33,648 bases of DNA from Anaerophaga thermohalophila str. Valhall (GTDB taxonomy: Bacteria; Bacteroidota; Bacteroidia; Bacteroidales; Marinilabiliaceae). The stretch covers positions 1 through 33,648 of the forward strand of contig NZ_AHZV01000323.1 of assembly GCF_000250735.1 (NCBI RefSeq), read 5' to 3'. The notes under the pieces were generated by a model, which saw only the letters and a list, made by a program, of their open reading frames with translations, searched no databases and was not told the origin of the DNA. Positions 1 through 7,101 of the stretch are shown here, in pieces. Position 1 is the stretch's first letter. Each line of letters starts with the position of its first letter. The position numbers were made by a program, and so were the translations under genes.

Positions 1-85
1 TCCGAAAATTACTCATTTACGATGAGTAAACTCCGTATTTTCGGACTTCGCAAGCCTTGCAACTGGCACTTTCTGAACAGACACT
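1..85 (-). mobile_element. Palindromic MITE-like element, family A, copy A1 (cut by window start)
   Basis: This is the inner palindrome and one end of the family A repeat. The core (TCCGAAAAT...ATTTTCGGA) is at 1-46, followed by the arm ending GAACAGACACT at 85. It matches copies at 5865, 16329, 21067, 23161 and 33571. It ends directly before AAAT (86-89), the same 4-bp target sequence that flanks copies A2 and A5. It lacks the extra 40 bp seen at that end of A5, so it represents a shorter form. It contains no ORF. Confidence 0.8.
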
Positions 86-113
86 AAATTATAATTGTTT
101 TGTGTAAAAACCT

Positions 114-121
114 TAACTTTG
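114..121 (+). promoter_or_regulatory. Probable promoter -7 box of mnmA
   Basis: TAACTTTG followed by CA fits the Bacteroidota -7 consensus TAnnTTTG. It lies 18 bp before the mnmA ATG. A TTG at 95-97 is a possible -33 element, but its 16-nt spacing is shorter than usual, so only the -7 box is well supported. Confidence 0.5.
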
Positions 122-139
122 CAGGCAAAATTTGTATAG

Positions 140-1345
140 ATGGCAGCTCAAAAAAAACGTGTGGTAGTCGGACTTTCAGGGGGTGTTGACTCAAGTGTTG
201 CAGCACGGGTTCTGGTTGACCAGGGATACGAAGTCATTGGTCTTTTTATGAAAAACTGGCATGATACAACCGGTGTGCTGGAAGCTGATTGCCCATGGCT
301 CGATGATAAATATGATGCTGAAGCTGTTGCAAGAAAGTTAGGTATTCCTTTTCATTTTGTCGATCTGAGTGCTGAGTATCGTGCACGTGTCGTTGATTAC
401 ATGTTTTCGGAATACGAAAAGGGAAGAACACCCAATCCCGATGTACTCTGCAACAGGGAAATAAAATTTGATGTTTTTATGGAGAAGGCTTTTGAACTGG
501 GTGCCGATTTTGTTGCAACCGGTCATTATTGCCGTAAAGAAACAATAAAAACAGCCTCTGGCAAAATTTACCGGCTACTTGCAGGAGCCGACAGCAATAA
601 GGATCAGAGTTATTTTCTTTGTCAGTTGTCGCAGCCGCAACTCGCCAACGCATTATTTCCCATCGGTGATATGGTAAAACCCGAAGTGAGGAAAATCGCC
701 GGAGAGCTGAAGCTGATAACTGCTCACAAAAAGGATTCTCAGGGTATCTGTTTTGTTGGTAAAGTTGATCTTCCGGTTTTTTTACAGCAAAAACTTGAGG
801 CAAAGAAAGGTAAAGTCTTTTTAATTCCACCCGAAAGTGAAGTTTTTGACAGGCAATGGCGTATGGCGGACAATGAGCCTTCGGACGAAATATTAGAAGA
901 CCTGGCAAAACCCTATCACTTTCATCCGAAATACGGAGAAAAAATCGGAGAACATAATGGCGCACACTTTTATACCATCGGGCAGCGAAAAGGACTTGAT
1001 ATTGGCGGTTTTCCCGAACCCTTGTTTGTCATAGGCATTGATGTTGATTTCAATCAGGTGTTTGTTGGCATGGGAAAAGAACACACCGGTTTGTTCAGAC
1101 GTGTTCTGAAGATTAATAATAACGAAGTACATTGGATCCGGCCCGATCTGGCCCTTGAAACAGGGGAGTCCAGACGGCTAAAGGTGCGTATTCGGTATCG
1201 TCAGCCGCTTCAGAATGGTGTGTTGCATCAGCGAGCGAGCGGATTGTTTATTGTTTTTGATGAGCCTCAGAGAGGAATAACCTCGGGGCAGTTTGCTGCA
1301 TGGTATGAAGGCGATGAATTAACGGGTTCAGGAGTGATATCATGA
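140..1345 (+). CDS. mnmA: tRNA-specific 2-thiouridylase MnmA
   Basis: MnmA activates C2 of the wobble uridine U34 in tRNA-Lys, -Glu and -Gln with ATP and inserts sulfur from a relay persulfide, giving s2U34. The 401-residue protein has the PP-loop SGGVDSS at residues 13-19, the nucleophile region TPNPDVLCN with Cys104, the motif ATGHYC near 126-131, and the second catalytic Cys204 in GICFVG. The C-terminal beta-barrel region is present (FYTIGQRKGL; RGITSGQFAAWY). The length is slightly above the roughly 360-380 usual for the family. The ATG at 140 follows a TAACTTTG promoter box. The stop overlaps the next start by 4 bp (ATGA), which implies translational coupling. A divergent second MnmA-like gene lies at 6027-7094. 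Confidence 0.96.
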   Translation: MAAQKKRVVVGLSGGVDSSVAARVLVDQGYEVIGLFMKNWHDTTGVLEADCPWLDDKYDAEAVARKLGIPFHFVDLSAEYRARVVDYMFSEYEKGRTPNPDVLCNREIKFDVFMEKAFELGADFVATGHYCRKETIKTASGKIYRLLAGADSNKDQSYFLCQLSQPQLANALFPIGDMVKPEVRKIAGELKLITAHKKDSQGICFVGKVDLPVFLQQKLEAKKGKVFLIPPESEVFDRQWRMADNEPSDEILEDLAKPYHFHPKYGEKIGEHNGAHFYTIGQRKGLDIGGFPEPLFVIGIDVDFNQVFVGMGKEHTGLFRRVLKINNNEVHWIRPDLALETGESRRLKVRIRYRQPLQNGVLHQRASGLFIVFDEPQRGITSGQFAAWYEGDELTGSGVIS

Positions 1346-1836
1346 GAAAAATAGGTCTTTTGTCAGACACCCACGGCTATTTAGATCCCAGACTGTTTGA
1401 ACTTTTTAATGACATTGATGAAGTATGGCATGCAGGTGACATAGGTTCGGGAAATATTCTTTCCGACCTTGAATCATTTAAGATATGCAGGGCCGTTTTT
1501 GGTAATATTGACGATTGGGACATCAGGATGCAGATACCGGAACACCAAAGGTTCGAATGTGAAGGACTCAGCGTTTGGATGACGCATATTGGTGGTTATC
1601 CTGGAAAATATTCACCAAAAGTCAAACATGAATTGATAAAGAATCCTCCCGGTCTTTTTATTTCAGGTCATAGCCATATTCTAAAGGTAATGAATGATAA
1701 AAAACTTGGATTACTACATATAAATCCCGGTGCTGCCGGTAAGTCCGGACTGCATCATATTCGTACGGCCGTTCGTTTTGTTATTGATGTCGGGGAAGTT
1801 AAAAATCTCGAGGTTATTGAACTCGGTAAACGATGA
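1342..1836 (+). CDS. YfcE/MJ0936-family metallophosphoesterase
   Basis: This is a 164-residue calcineurin-like phosphoesterase of the small YfcE type, which hydrolyses phosphodiesters with two bound metal ions. All expected metal ligands are visible: D9 and H11 (SDTHG), D33 (HAGD), N55 (FGNIDD), H82 (THIGG), and H110/H112 (SGHSH). The length matches the family. No signal peptide is seen, so it is probably cytoplasmic. It overlaps the end of mnmA by 4 bp and is likely co-transcribed and coupled with it. The physiological substrate cannot be told from the sequence. Confidence 0.9.
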   Translation: MRKIGLLSDTHGYLDPRLFELFNDIDEVWHAGDIGSGNILSDLESFKICRAVFGNIDDWDIRMQIPEHQRFECEGLSVWMTHIGGYPGKYSPKVKHELIKNPPGLFISGHSHILKVMNDKKLGLLHINPGAAGKSGLHHIRTAVRFVIDVGEVKNLEVIELGKR

Positions 1837-2052
1837 CATCTGCCGGCCTGTTTGTACTTTAGATAAATTGCGAGGTCACAATCAGCTGACCACTATCGAA
1901 CCACTCCTGTCTTTCTGAGCAGTAAATCAAAATATCAATTACCGGTTGCAATATAGATTTAATCTATAGAGATAGATAATTTAAAAGGTAAAAAGGTACT
2001 AAAATAATTGTGGATGAAATTCTCCTTTGTAAATTTGCAATAGAGATTATTA
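1837..2052. other. Intergenic region after the YfcE-like gene
   Basis: No gene is seen here. The only clear element is a promoter at 2008-2037. The rest is AT-rich, and I see no convincing terminator after the upstream operon. Confidence 0.5.
2008..2037 (+). promoter_or_regulatory. Promoter, probably for the peroxiredoxin gene
   Basis: TTG at 2008-2010, a 19-nt spacer and TAAATTTG at 2030-2037 followed by CA match the Bacteroidota -33/-7 pattern. The predicted transcript has a leader of about 255 nt that runs through the degenerate family C repeat before reaching the peroxiredoxin ATG at 2296. Confidence 0.6.
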
Positions 2053-2261
2053 ATGAATGCGTCTGTTCCTAAAAGAGCTATTTTGTCAGGTTCGAGGCGT
2101 TTAGGGTGTGTAATAAATCTGTATAGAATTTTTCGCTTTCAAATTGCTGTGTATTACACACCCGGGGTTTTTGAATCGGAGTTAACTGATTGTTAATAAG
2201 GATTTAAAAATTTCCTGCAACAATGAGATTGGCAAAAAGAGATTTTTAGGAGTGGACTCAT
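2053..2261 (+). mobile_element. Degenerate family C palindromic element with a nested 60-bp insert (C1)
   Basis: The left part (GTCAGGTTCGAGGCGTTT) and right part (GGAGTTAACTGATTGTTAA, then GAGATTGGCAAAAAGAG, then GTGGACTCAT) align with family C copies at 5679 and 22922. Between them, at 2104-2163, sits an extra 60-bp segment. Its ends form a perfect 12-bp inverted repeat (GGGTGTGTAATA at 2104-2115, complement at 2152-2163), which looks like a second, smaller element inserted into the first. The whole lies in the peroxiredoxin leader. Confidence 0.6.
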
Positions 2262-2295
2262 GAATAGAAAGTATAACCAAAAAAAAATTAAAATT

Positions 2296-2928
2296 ATGTC
2301 TGTATTAGTAGGTAAAAAAGCACCGGAATTTCATGCGCCCGCAGTGGTTAACGGTGGCGAAATTGTTGAAAACTTCTCCTTGAAACAGTATGAAGGGAAG
2401 AAGTATGTGGTATTTTTCTTTTATCCCGCTGATTTTACTTTTGTTTGCCCCACAGAAATTGTGGCCATGCAAGATAAGATTGAAGAGTTTGAAAAGAGGA
2501 ATGTGGCGGTGGTCGGGGCCAGTACCGATCAACAGTTTAGTCACTGGAAATGGCTTCAAACAGAGAAGAAAGAAGGCGGTATTAAAGGTGTTAAATTTCC
2601 GTTGGTAGCCGATAGCGGATTGACAATTTCAAAAAACTACGACGTGCTCGCCGGTGAATATACATACGATGAGAATGGAAACGCCGTCTTTAAGGGTGTC
2701 CCTCAGGCTTATCGCGGACTTTTCCTTATTGATAAAGAAGGAATTGTGCGGCACCAGGTGGTAAACGATATGCCTTTGGGGCGTAGCGTTGATGAGGTAT
2801 TGCGAATGGTTGATGCATTGCAGTATTTCGAAGAAAATGGCGAAGTTTGCCCGGCTAACTGGCACAAAGGAGAAGAAGCATTGCAGGCAACTCAGGAAGG
2901 GATTGCCAGCTATCTTAGTAAAAAATAA
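2296..2928 (+). CDS. Typical 2-Cys peroxiredoxin (AhpC/TSA family)
   Basis: This enzyme reduces hydrogen peroxide and organic peroxides through a peroxidatic cysteine, which then forms a disulfide with the resolving cysteine of the partner subunit. The 210-residue protein shows the peroxidatic motif FYPADFTFVCPTE with Cys51, Arg at about 140 (AYRGLF), and the resolving Cys185 in EVCPANW. It is of the AhpC/Prx1 class by length and motifs. I chose ATG 2296 (protein MSVLVGKKAPEF) over the in-frame ATG at 2260. Family members begin with this sequence, an A-rich stretch precedes it, and the earlier ATG belongs to the end of a repeat element. No ahpF is nearby. A terminator follows at 2960. Confidence 0.94.
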   Translation: MSVLVGKKAPEFHAPAVVNGGEIVENFSLKQYEGKKYVVFFFYPADFTFVCPTEIVAMQDKIEEFEKRNVAVVGASTDQQFSHWKWLQTEKKEGGIKGVKFPLVADSGLTISKNYDVLAGEYTYDENGNAVFKGVPQAYRGLFLIDKEGIVRHQVVNDMPLGRSVDEVLRMVDALQYFEENGEVCPANWHKGEEALQATQEGIASYLSKK

Positions 2929-2959
2929 AAACAACTCTTTGACCATAGCTTTTTAGGTA

Positions 2960-2990
2960 GGTCATCCTTTTCAGAGGATGGCCTTTTTTT
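2960..2990 (+). terminator. Intrinsic terminator after the peroxiredoxin gene
   Basis: An 8-bp stem, GGTCATCC (2960-2967) with GGATGGCC (2976-2983, one G-U pair), is followed by seven T (2984-2990). It lies 32 bp after the stop codon. The T-run also supplies the TTTG -33 box of the following promoter. Confidence 0.85.
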
Positions 2991-3018
2991 GTAAATGAGA
3001 ATTTTACGGTTAATTTTG
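2988..3018 (+). promoter_or_regulatory. Promoter of the pabB-tilS operon, near-leaderless
   Basis: TTTG at 2988-2991, a 19-nt spacer and TAATTTTG at 3011-3018, followed by CA, form a full match to the Bacteroidota promoter. The pabB ATG is at 3024, only 5 bp after the -7 box, so transcription should start at or within a few bases of the start codon. The -33 box overlaps the T-tract of the preceding terminator. Confidence 0.7.
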
Positions 3019-3023
3019 CAGCC

Positions 3024-4343
3024 ATGCGTAAATGGATATCATTTTCTGCCGGCTCACAAGCTAAGGTGTTTGAGCAAAAACTCTACCGGGTGGTCGATGA
3101 ATTCAGGTATGCTGTGGTACTGACCGATAAGTACCCTTATTATAACGGACATGCCCAGCAATACACAGAATTTGATCTTTTGGCGGGGTTTGATGCATTA
3201 GAGGTTGTTAATGATAATATTTCCCGCCTGGATAGAGTTGTGTCAGATTCCAATGATTGGTTTTTAGGTTACTTCTCCTTTGATTTTAAAAACCAACTGG
3301 AGCCATTTCTGACTACTTCAAAAAAGAATAATACTGGTTTTCGTCTGTTTAGTTTTTTCCGGCCCCGTTATTTGATCCGAAAAAATGGCGAAACCTGGCA
3401 CATTGGATACGATAGTACCAGAGATACAAAGGATACCAGTCAGGCTTTCATAGACCGGATAAAGAACTTATTTTCAGAAGAAACAGAACTTCCCGGTATT
3501 GAATTCCAGTCACGTGTGTCTCGTTCCCGTTATCTGGACACGGTCAGAAAGTTGAAGAATCATATAAAAAGGGGGGATATTTATGAGGTGAATTACTGTA
3601 TGGAATTTTATTCTGAAGGTATAGATATTCAACCATCTTCTCTTTTTGAAGAATTGACAGTTGTGTCGCCCATGCCTTTCTCGGTTTTGCTCAGGGATAA
3701 CAGTTCATTCCTGATTGGAGCATCACCGGAGCGTTATCTAAGAAAAAGAGGGGCAAAAATTATTTCCCAACCAATGAAAGGAACTGCCAGGAGAACTTTT
3801 GACAGAACAGACGATATAAGGGCGATGAAAATGCTGTCCGGGTCTGAAAAAGAAAGGGCGGAAAACATCATGATTACCGACCTGGTACGTAACGACCTTT
3901 CACGTTCTGCTGCCCGGGGAACTGTCAGTGTTGATGATTTATGCAGTATATTCCCCTTCCCGGGTGTTTATCAGATGATATCAACGGTCTCTTCGCAGAT
4001 GCATAACGACGCTCATTGGATTGATCCTTTGCGATACAGTTTCCCTATGGGGTCAATGACCGGTGCTCCGAAAATTAAAGCCTTGCAGCTTATTGACAGA
4101 TATGAAAAGAGTGCGAGGGGCCTTTATTCAGGCACAGTAGGATATATTACACCTGAGCTTGATTTCGATTTTAATGTCGTTATTCGGAGTTTTCTGTACA
4201 ATCGGACAAACCGATATCTTTCTTATTCAGTGGGTAGTGCCATTACAGATTCCTGCATCCCGGCAGAGGAGTACAACGAATGTCTTTTAAAAGCCGAAGT
4301 TTTAAAGACTATCTTTAATAAGAGGAAGCTCAGGTATGGTTAA
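3024..4343 (+). CDS. pabB: Aminodeoxychorismate synthase component I-like (chorismate-binding enzyme)
   Basis: PabB converts chorismate and ammonia to 4-amino-4-deoxychorismate, the first step to p-aminobenzoate and folate. The 439-residue protein has the chorismate-binding fold with GASPERYL (232-239), QPMKGTARR (249-257, Lys252 at the PabB-specific catalytic lysine position; TrpE has alanine there), ERAENIMITDLVRNDLSR (277-294), FPMGSMTGAPKIKA (340-353) and RGLYSGTVGY (365-374). The lysine favours PabB over anthranilate synthase. No glutamine amidotransferase (PabA) or lyase (PabC) is in the window. The 3' end overlaps tilS by 8 bp, so the two are translationally coupled. Confidence 0.88.
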   Translation: MRKWISFSAGSQAKVFEQKLYRVVDEFRYAVVLTDKYPYYNGHAQQYTEFDLLAGFDALEVVNDNISRLDRVVSDSNDWFLGYFSFDFKNQLEPFLTTSKKNNTGFRLFSFFRPRYLIRKNGETWHIGYDSTRDTKDTSQAFIDRIKNLFSEETELPGIEFQSRVSRSRYLDTVRKLKNHIKRGDIYEVNYCMEFYSEGIDIQPSSLFEELTVVSPMPFSVLLRDNSSFLIGASPERYLRKRGAKIISQPMKGTARRTFDRTDDIRAMKMLSGSEKERAENIMITDLVRNDLSRSAARGTVSVDDLCSIFPFPGVYQMISTVSSQMHNDAHWIDPLRYSFPMGSMTGAPKIKALQLIDRYEKSARGLYSGTVGYITPELDFDFNVVIRSFLYNRTNRYLSYSVGSAITDSCIPAEEYNECLLKAEVLKTIFNKRKLRYG

Positions 4344-5679
4344 ACAGGAGGTACAAAAAGTGCTTGCCAGATATGGTGTCAGAAAAGAGCATCCTGTTTT
4401 GGTGGCTTTGAGCGGCGGGCCCGACTCAATGGCATTATTGAACGTTTTTATGGAATTAGGCTATTCATGCCTGGCGGCCCATTGTAATTTTCATCTTCGG
4501 GGTGAAGAGTCGGATGACGATGAAAAGTTTGTGGTTAATTATTGTCTCGGCCGGGATATTCCGCTTCATGTCCGGCATTTCTATGCAAAAGAAGAAGCCG
4601 TGAAAAGGGGAGTCTCCATTGAAATGGCAGCCCGCGAACTTCGATACAGTTGGTTTTGGGAATTGATGGACAAGAAGAATCTTTATTGGCTGGCTACCGG
4701 GCATCATGGGGATGATATGATTGAAACTTTTTTTCTCAATCTTGCCAGAGGTACAGGACTGCGTGGATTGAAGGGAATGCAATTCAGGAAAGGACAACTG
4801 ATCAGACCTATGCTTGCATTGCGCCGGCAGGAAATAGAGCAATATTGTTATGAACAGGGGATCCATTTCCGGACAGATTCTTCAAACACCGATACGGCCT
4901 TTCAACGGAATAATATCCGGCACAATGTTTTACCGGTAATGAATATGCTTAATCCTTCTTTTTTTAACACGATGATGCATAATTTCCGAAACCTGGAAGA
5001 AGCCTGGCAAATCGTTGAGAAGGAAGTTATTTCTGTTCGGAAAGAAATTGTTGCCGAAGAAGGAGACCAAATGATGATTCCTATCCGGTTGATAGAAAAA
5101 CACCCGCAAAGAAGTACCATCCTTTTTGAACTCTTGCGGCCTTATGGTTTTAACAGTCAAACCGTATCCGAAATAATAGATAGTTTTGAAGCCATTCCGG
5201 GGAAACAATTCTTTTCCGCGAATTACCGTCTGGTTAGAGACCGGTTTAACCTGGTTGTTGTGCCAATCAGGGAATTTAAGGACGAACTTTTTTACATTGA
5301 CAGCGAAGAAAAAGAAATCCTTTCTCCAGTGCATTTAAAAATCAGACAGTTTGAAAGAAAGAATGATTTTAGAATATCACGTCTCCCTGATTGCGTTCAT
5401 TTAGATGCCGATCATATCGACTTTCCGCTTGTAATAAGACACTGGCATAAAGGGGACCAATTTCGTCCATTGGGTATGGAAACTTTTAAAAAGTTAAGCG
5501 ATTTTTTTGTGGATGAGAAATTATCGCTGGTTGAGAAAGAAAGAACCTGGCTTTTACTTTCAGGGGATGATATTGTATGGGTGATTGGTCAAAGAATAGA
5601 CGATCGTTTTAAGGTTACCTCAAATACCAAAAATATTCTTGAAATTAAAGTGCTGAATTCTGTCAAAGAGAGGGAATAA
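4336..5679 (+). CDS. tilS: tRNA(Ile)-lysidine synthetase TilS
   Basis: TilS attaches lysine to C34 of the AUA-reading tRNA-Ile using ATP, changing both its anticodon and its identity. The 447-residue protein begins with the PP-loop domain (SGGPDSMALL from residue 26), has the family signature region HCNFHLRGEESDDDE near 52-66 and TGHHGDDMIETFFLNLARGTGL, and ends with the smaller C-terminal domain (FRPLGM...KLSDFFVDEK...). The length agrees with the family. It overlaps pabB by 8 bp. Its TAA stop (5677-5679) is fused to the start of a family C palindromic element. Confidence 0.95.
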   Translation: MVKQEVQKVLARYGVRKEHPVLVALSGGPDSMALLNVFMELGYSCLAAHCNFHLRGEESDDDEKFVVNYCLGRDIPLHVRHFYAKEEAVKRGVSIEMAARELRYSWFWELMDKKNLYWLATGHHGDDMIETFFLNLARGTGLRGLKGMQFRKGQLIRPMLALRRQEIEQYCYEQGIHFRTDSSNTDTAFQRNNIRHNVLPVMNMLNPSFFNTMMHNFRNLEEAWQIVEKEVISVRKEIVAEEGDQMMIPIRLIEKHPQRSTILFELLRPYGFNSQTVSEIIDSFEAIPGKQFFSANYRLVRDRFNLVVVPIREFKDELFYIDSEEKEILSPVHLKIRQFERKNDFRISRLPDCVHLDADHIDFPLVIRHWHKGDQFRPLGMETFKKLSDFFVDEKLSLVEKERTWLLLSGDDIVWVIGQRIDDRFKVTSNTKNILEIKVLNSVKERE

Positions 5680-5824
5680 TGAGGGCGGTATAAAAAGTAT
5701 ATTTTTGTCAAAATCAAGGCGTTTTAAATTTTTGTGCCGGAGTTAACCTGTTGTTAATGACGATGCAATGATTTAAAACAACAAAGAGTTTGGCAATAAA
5801 AGATGCTTTTTAGACCGGACTCAA
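5679..5824 (+). mobile_element. Palindromic element family C, copy C2
   Basis: This roughly 145-bp non-coding element begins ATGAGGGCGGTATAA, overlapping the last base of the tilS stop, and ends GACCGGACTCA. It is about 90 per cent like copy C4 (22922-23066, opposite orientation) by eye. The two halves are imperfect inverted repeats of each other over the whole length (ATATTTTTGTCAAAATC against the complement of TTTGGCAATAAAAGAT; GTTTTAAATTTTTGT against the complement of GATTTAAAAC). ATAA occurs on both sides, a possible target duplication. Confidence 0.75.
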
Positions 5825-5864
5825 TAACAATTTGTCTATACTGACCAGCTCGGTTTTACTAAAT

Positions 5865-6028
5865 AGTGCTTGTCCATAAACTCGCAAAAATTTTCTCAAT
5901 ATGTGTGTCTGTTCAGAAAGTGTCATTTACAAGGCTTGCGAAGTCCGAAAATACGGAGTTTACTCATCGTAAATGAGTAATTTTCGGACGAGCATAACAC
6001 AGTAAATGGCACTTTATGGACAGACACT
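5865..6028 (+). mobile_element. Palindromic MITE-like element, family A, copy A2 (full length)
   Basis: This is a 164-bp element with ends AGTGCTTGTCC and GGACAGACACT (inverted repeats), flanked by AAAT on both sides (5861-5864 and 6029-6032). The centre is a hairpin-forming palindrome (TCCGAAAAT...TTACTCAT-CGTAA-ATGAGTAA...ATTTTCGGA). A second, internal copy of the terminal repeat (GTGTCTGTTCAGAAAGTG) starts about 38 bp from the left end. The right end supplies two bases of the stop codon of the mnmA-like gene on the opposite strand. It carries no coding capacity. Confidence 0.88.
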
Positions 6029-7094
6029 AAATAATACCACCACCAATAACAACATCATTCAGATAGAAAACAATACTTTGACCGGGCGTGATTCCCCATG
6101 CCGGGTGATCAAAATTAACTTCCAATCCTTTCGTTTGAATGATTTTCAAGGTTCCGGGAATGGTTGGAACCGAATCGATTCCGCGTATACGAATATCAAC
6201 TTTGTGTTCCTCTTTCGCGGATGGAGGATATGAAAGGTAATAGCTTGAAAGATAAATCTTACTTGTTTTTAAAGATGCTGATTTTGAAACGACCACCTGG
6301 TTGTTTGCATCATCTAAACGCACAACAAAATATTTGTTGCCGGGGAGTCCCAGCCCTTTTTTCTGGCCTATGGTAAAGAAGGCAAGTCCCCTGTGTTTGC
6401 CCAGGATTTTACCCGTTTCGTCGACTATGTTTCCAGGCCTGAGAGAAGAAAGCCCGTTCTGTTCAACTATGAAATCCCGATAATCGGTGCCGTCGAGGAA
6501 ACAGACTCCCATGCTTTCCTTTAGACGGGCAGCTTCCTTAAATCCGGTATTTAATGCCAGTTCCCTTACTTTTTCTTTCGATAATTGCCCAAGTGGAAAC
6601 AGGGCACGCTTCAATATGTTCTGGTCGAGATTCCACAGGAAGTAGGATTGGTCTTTTGAAGGATCGGCTCCTTTTTTTATATACCAGCGGTTGTTTAAAA
6701 ATTGTTTTTGGACATAGTGACCGGTTGCAATATGCCGGCATCCTGATTCGTCTGCTTTTTGCAGCAGTGCCGGCCATTTGATAACAGGATTACATCGGTT
6801 GCAGGGATTTGGCGTTCTGCCGGTCATGTATTCACGACAAAAATAGTCAACGACCTCTTTTTTAAAAGATTTTTGCAGGTCCAGAACATGATGCTCTATG
6901 GCGAGTTTTTCAGCCATCTCCTTCGCCTTAGCTACGCTTTGTTCCATTATTCCGGGGTTCCGGTGCCAGGTTTTTAGTGTCAGTCCAATCACAGAATAGC
7001 CTGCTTCTTTTAGAAACAGGGCAGCCATGGTGCTGTCCAGTCCACCACTCATACCGAGCAATACTTTGTTTTTGCTCACAGATTGGCTACACAT
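6027..7094 (-). CDS. MnmA-like tRNA 2-thiouridylase paralog
   Basis: This is a second member of the MnmA/TrmU family (355 residues), clearly diverged from the one at 140-1345. It keeps the PP-loop SGGLDSTMA (residues 16-24), GRTPNPCNRCN with Cys101 at the nucleophile position and an additional Cys98, ATGHYV (123-128), KDQSYFLW, and the second catalytic cysteine Cys198 in GVCFLDG. It should thiolate tRNA, though the extra cysteine of the C-x-x-C pair may mean a different sulfur donor or target. It is the last gene of the aromatic operon, 7 bp after tyrA. Its TAG stop is formed with the end of family A element A2. Confidence 0.88.
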   Translation of the reverse strand: MCSQSVSKNKVLLGMSGGLDSTMAALFLKEAGYSVIGLTLKTWHRNPGIMEQSVAKAKEMAEKLAIEHHVLDLQKSFKKEVVDYFCREYMTGRTPNPCNRCNPVIKWPALLQKADESGCRHIATGHYVQKQFLNNRWYIKKGADPSKDQSYFLWNLDQNILKRALFPLGQLSKEKVRELALNTGFKEAARLKESMGVCFLDGTDYRDFIVEQNGLSSLRPGNIVDETGKILGKHRGLAFFTIGQKKGLGLPGNKYFVVRLDDANNQVVVSKSASLKTSKIYLSSYYLSYPPSAKEEHKVDIRIRGIDSVPTIPGTLKIIQTKGLEVNFDHPAWGITPGQSIVFYLNDVVIGGGII

Positions 7095-7101
7095 TGAAAT
7101 T

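Noticed and set aside
477-965. 162-codon open frame on the minus strand opposite mnmA
   Set aside because: It is a shadow of the well-supported mnmA gene; its translation has no recognisable domain and shows no sign of selection.
4930-5334. 134-codon open frame opposite tilS
   Set aside because: It overlaps a confident gene completely and has an atypical composition, so it is treated as a chance open frame.
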